Shown: positions 63,883-64,000 of the stretch, in pieces
How positions within the stretch are numbered: the first letter of the stretch is position 1
How the letters are laid out: the number at the start of each line of letters is the position of its first letter
Assembly (NCBI RefSeq): GCF_049943125.1
Contig: NZ_CP188040.1
Span: 1,488,001-1,552,000, forward strand
From: JAEXZL01 sp049943125
GTDB lineage: Bacteria; Bacillota; Clostridia; Clostridiales; Clostridiaceae
Reading direction: 5' to 3'
DNA: 64,000 nucleotides
The notes under the pieces: model-generated
What the model saw: only the letters and a program-made list of their open reading frames with translations
What the model was told of the DNA's origin: nothing
Databases searched by the model: none
Program-made: the position numbers and the translations under genes

Positions 63883-64000
63883 TTAATTTTTATTATCAGC
63901 ATATTTTAATATCTTCAGAGGTAAGGTTTCCTCTACATCTTCCTCATGATGATTCTCTACTGCATATAAAAATTCGTTGCTGTAGCCAAAATCCTTAAGG
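63883..64000 (-). CDS. C-terminal fragment of a gene cut by the window edge
   Basis: A minus-strand reading frame of about 39 residues runs in from the right edge and ends at TAA 63883-63885: LKDFGYSNEFLYAVENHHEE followed by DVEETLPLKILKYADNKN. The ENHHEE pattern recalls the last helix of HD-domain proteins, but the fragment is too short to name. Confidence 0.5.
   Translation of the reverse strand, partial: LKDFGYSNEFLYAVENHHEEDVEETLPLKILKYADNKN

Overview
The window looks like chromosome from a low-GC, Clostridium-type Firmicute. The signs are AT-rich sequence, AGGAGG-type ribosome binding sites, frequent TTG and GTG starts, AddAB recombination enzymes, a serS T-box, a NiaR-type regulator, a YhaM-type nuclease and lipoteichoic-acid-synthase-like chemistry. 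All assignments come from reading the sequence; no database search was run.

Left edge to 4.7 kb (minus strand): a compact peptide-modification operon, visibly less AT-rich than its surroundings at its distal end. In transcription order it holds a PqqD-like recognition protein, a 138-residue candidate precursor with a run of seven glycines, an HPr-kinase-like P-loop protein, a radical SAM/SPASM enzyme and an ABC exporter. It looks like a RiPP (ribosomally made, modified peptide) cluster whose type I cannot name, and it is my best candidate for an undescribed system. Just upstream, ending in a strong terminator, are an NTP_transf_5 nucleotidyltransferase and a calcineurin-like phosphoesterase.

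7.5 to 28.7 kb (minus strand): a large Wzx/Wzy-type exopolysaccharide or capsule operon. It starts with a second, solitary PqqD-like gene, then a CapD/EpsC-type sugar dehydratase, the initiating phosphoglycosyltransferase, an EpsG-like polymerase, a flippase, nine glycosyltransferases (one fused to a DUF1919-like domain), two hexapeptide acyltransferases, a pyruvyl transferase, an F420-hydrogenase-beta-like Fe-S protein and an LtaS-like phosphotransferase. Two remnants, an acetyltransferase tail and a possible insertion-sequence fragment, show the locus has been reshuffled. Wzz/Wzc-type length control is not in the window.

28.9 to 50 kb: mainly housekeeping genes. They include YhaM-type exoribonuclease, CCA-adding enzyme, a lipoprotein, an ABC-2 transporter, a two-component system, an XRE regulator with a paralogous small partner, a HAD phosphatase, the arsC-like/addB/addA run, and a MarR-controlled heterodimeric ABC exporter.

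50 to 64 kb: a flavodoxin-membrane fusion, a CPBP protease, a C26 glutamine amidotransferase-like hydrolase, a ferritin-like/VIT1 membrane protein, several unknown membrane proteins, a serine translation block (T-box, serS and two tRNA-Ser genes), a GlpA-like oxidoreductase with a shortened DUF1667 partner, a UPF0182 protein and NiaR. Degenerate heptanucleotide repeats occupy the gaps near 53.2 and 55.1 to 55.3 kb.
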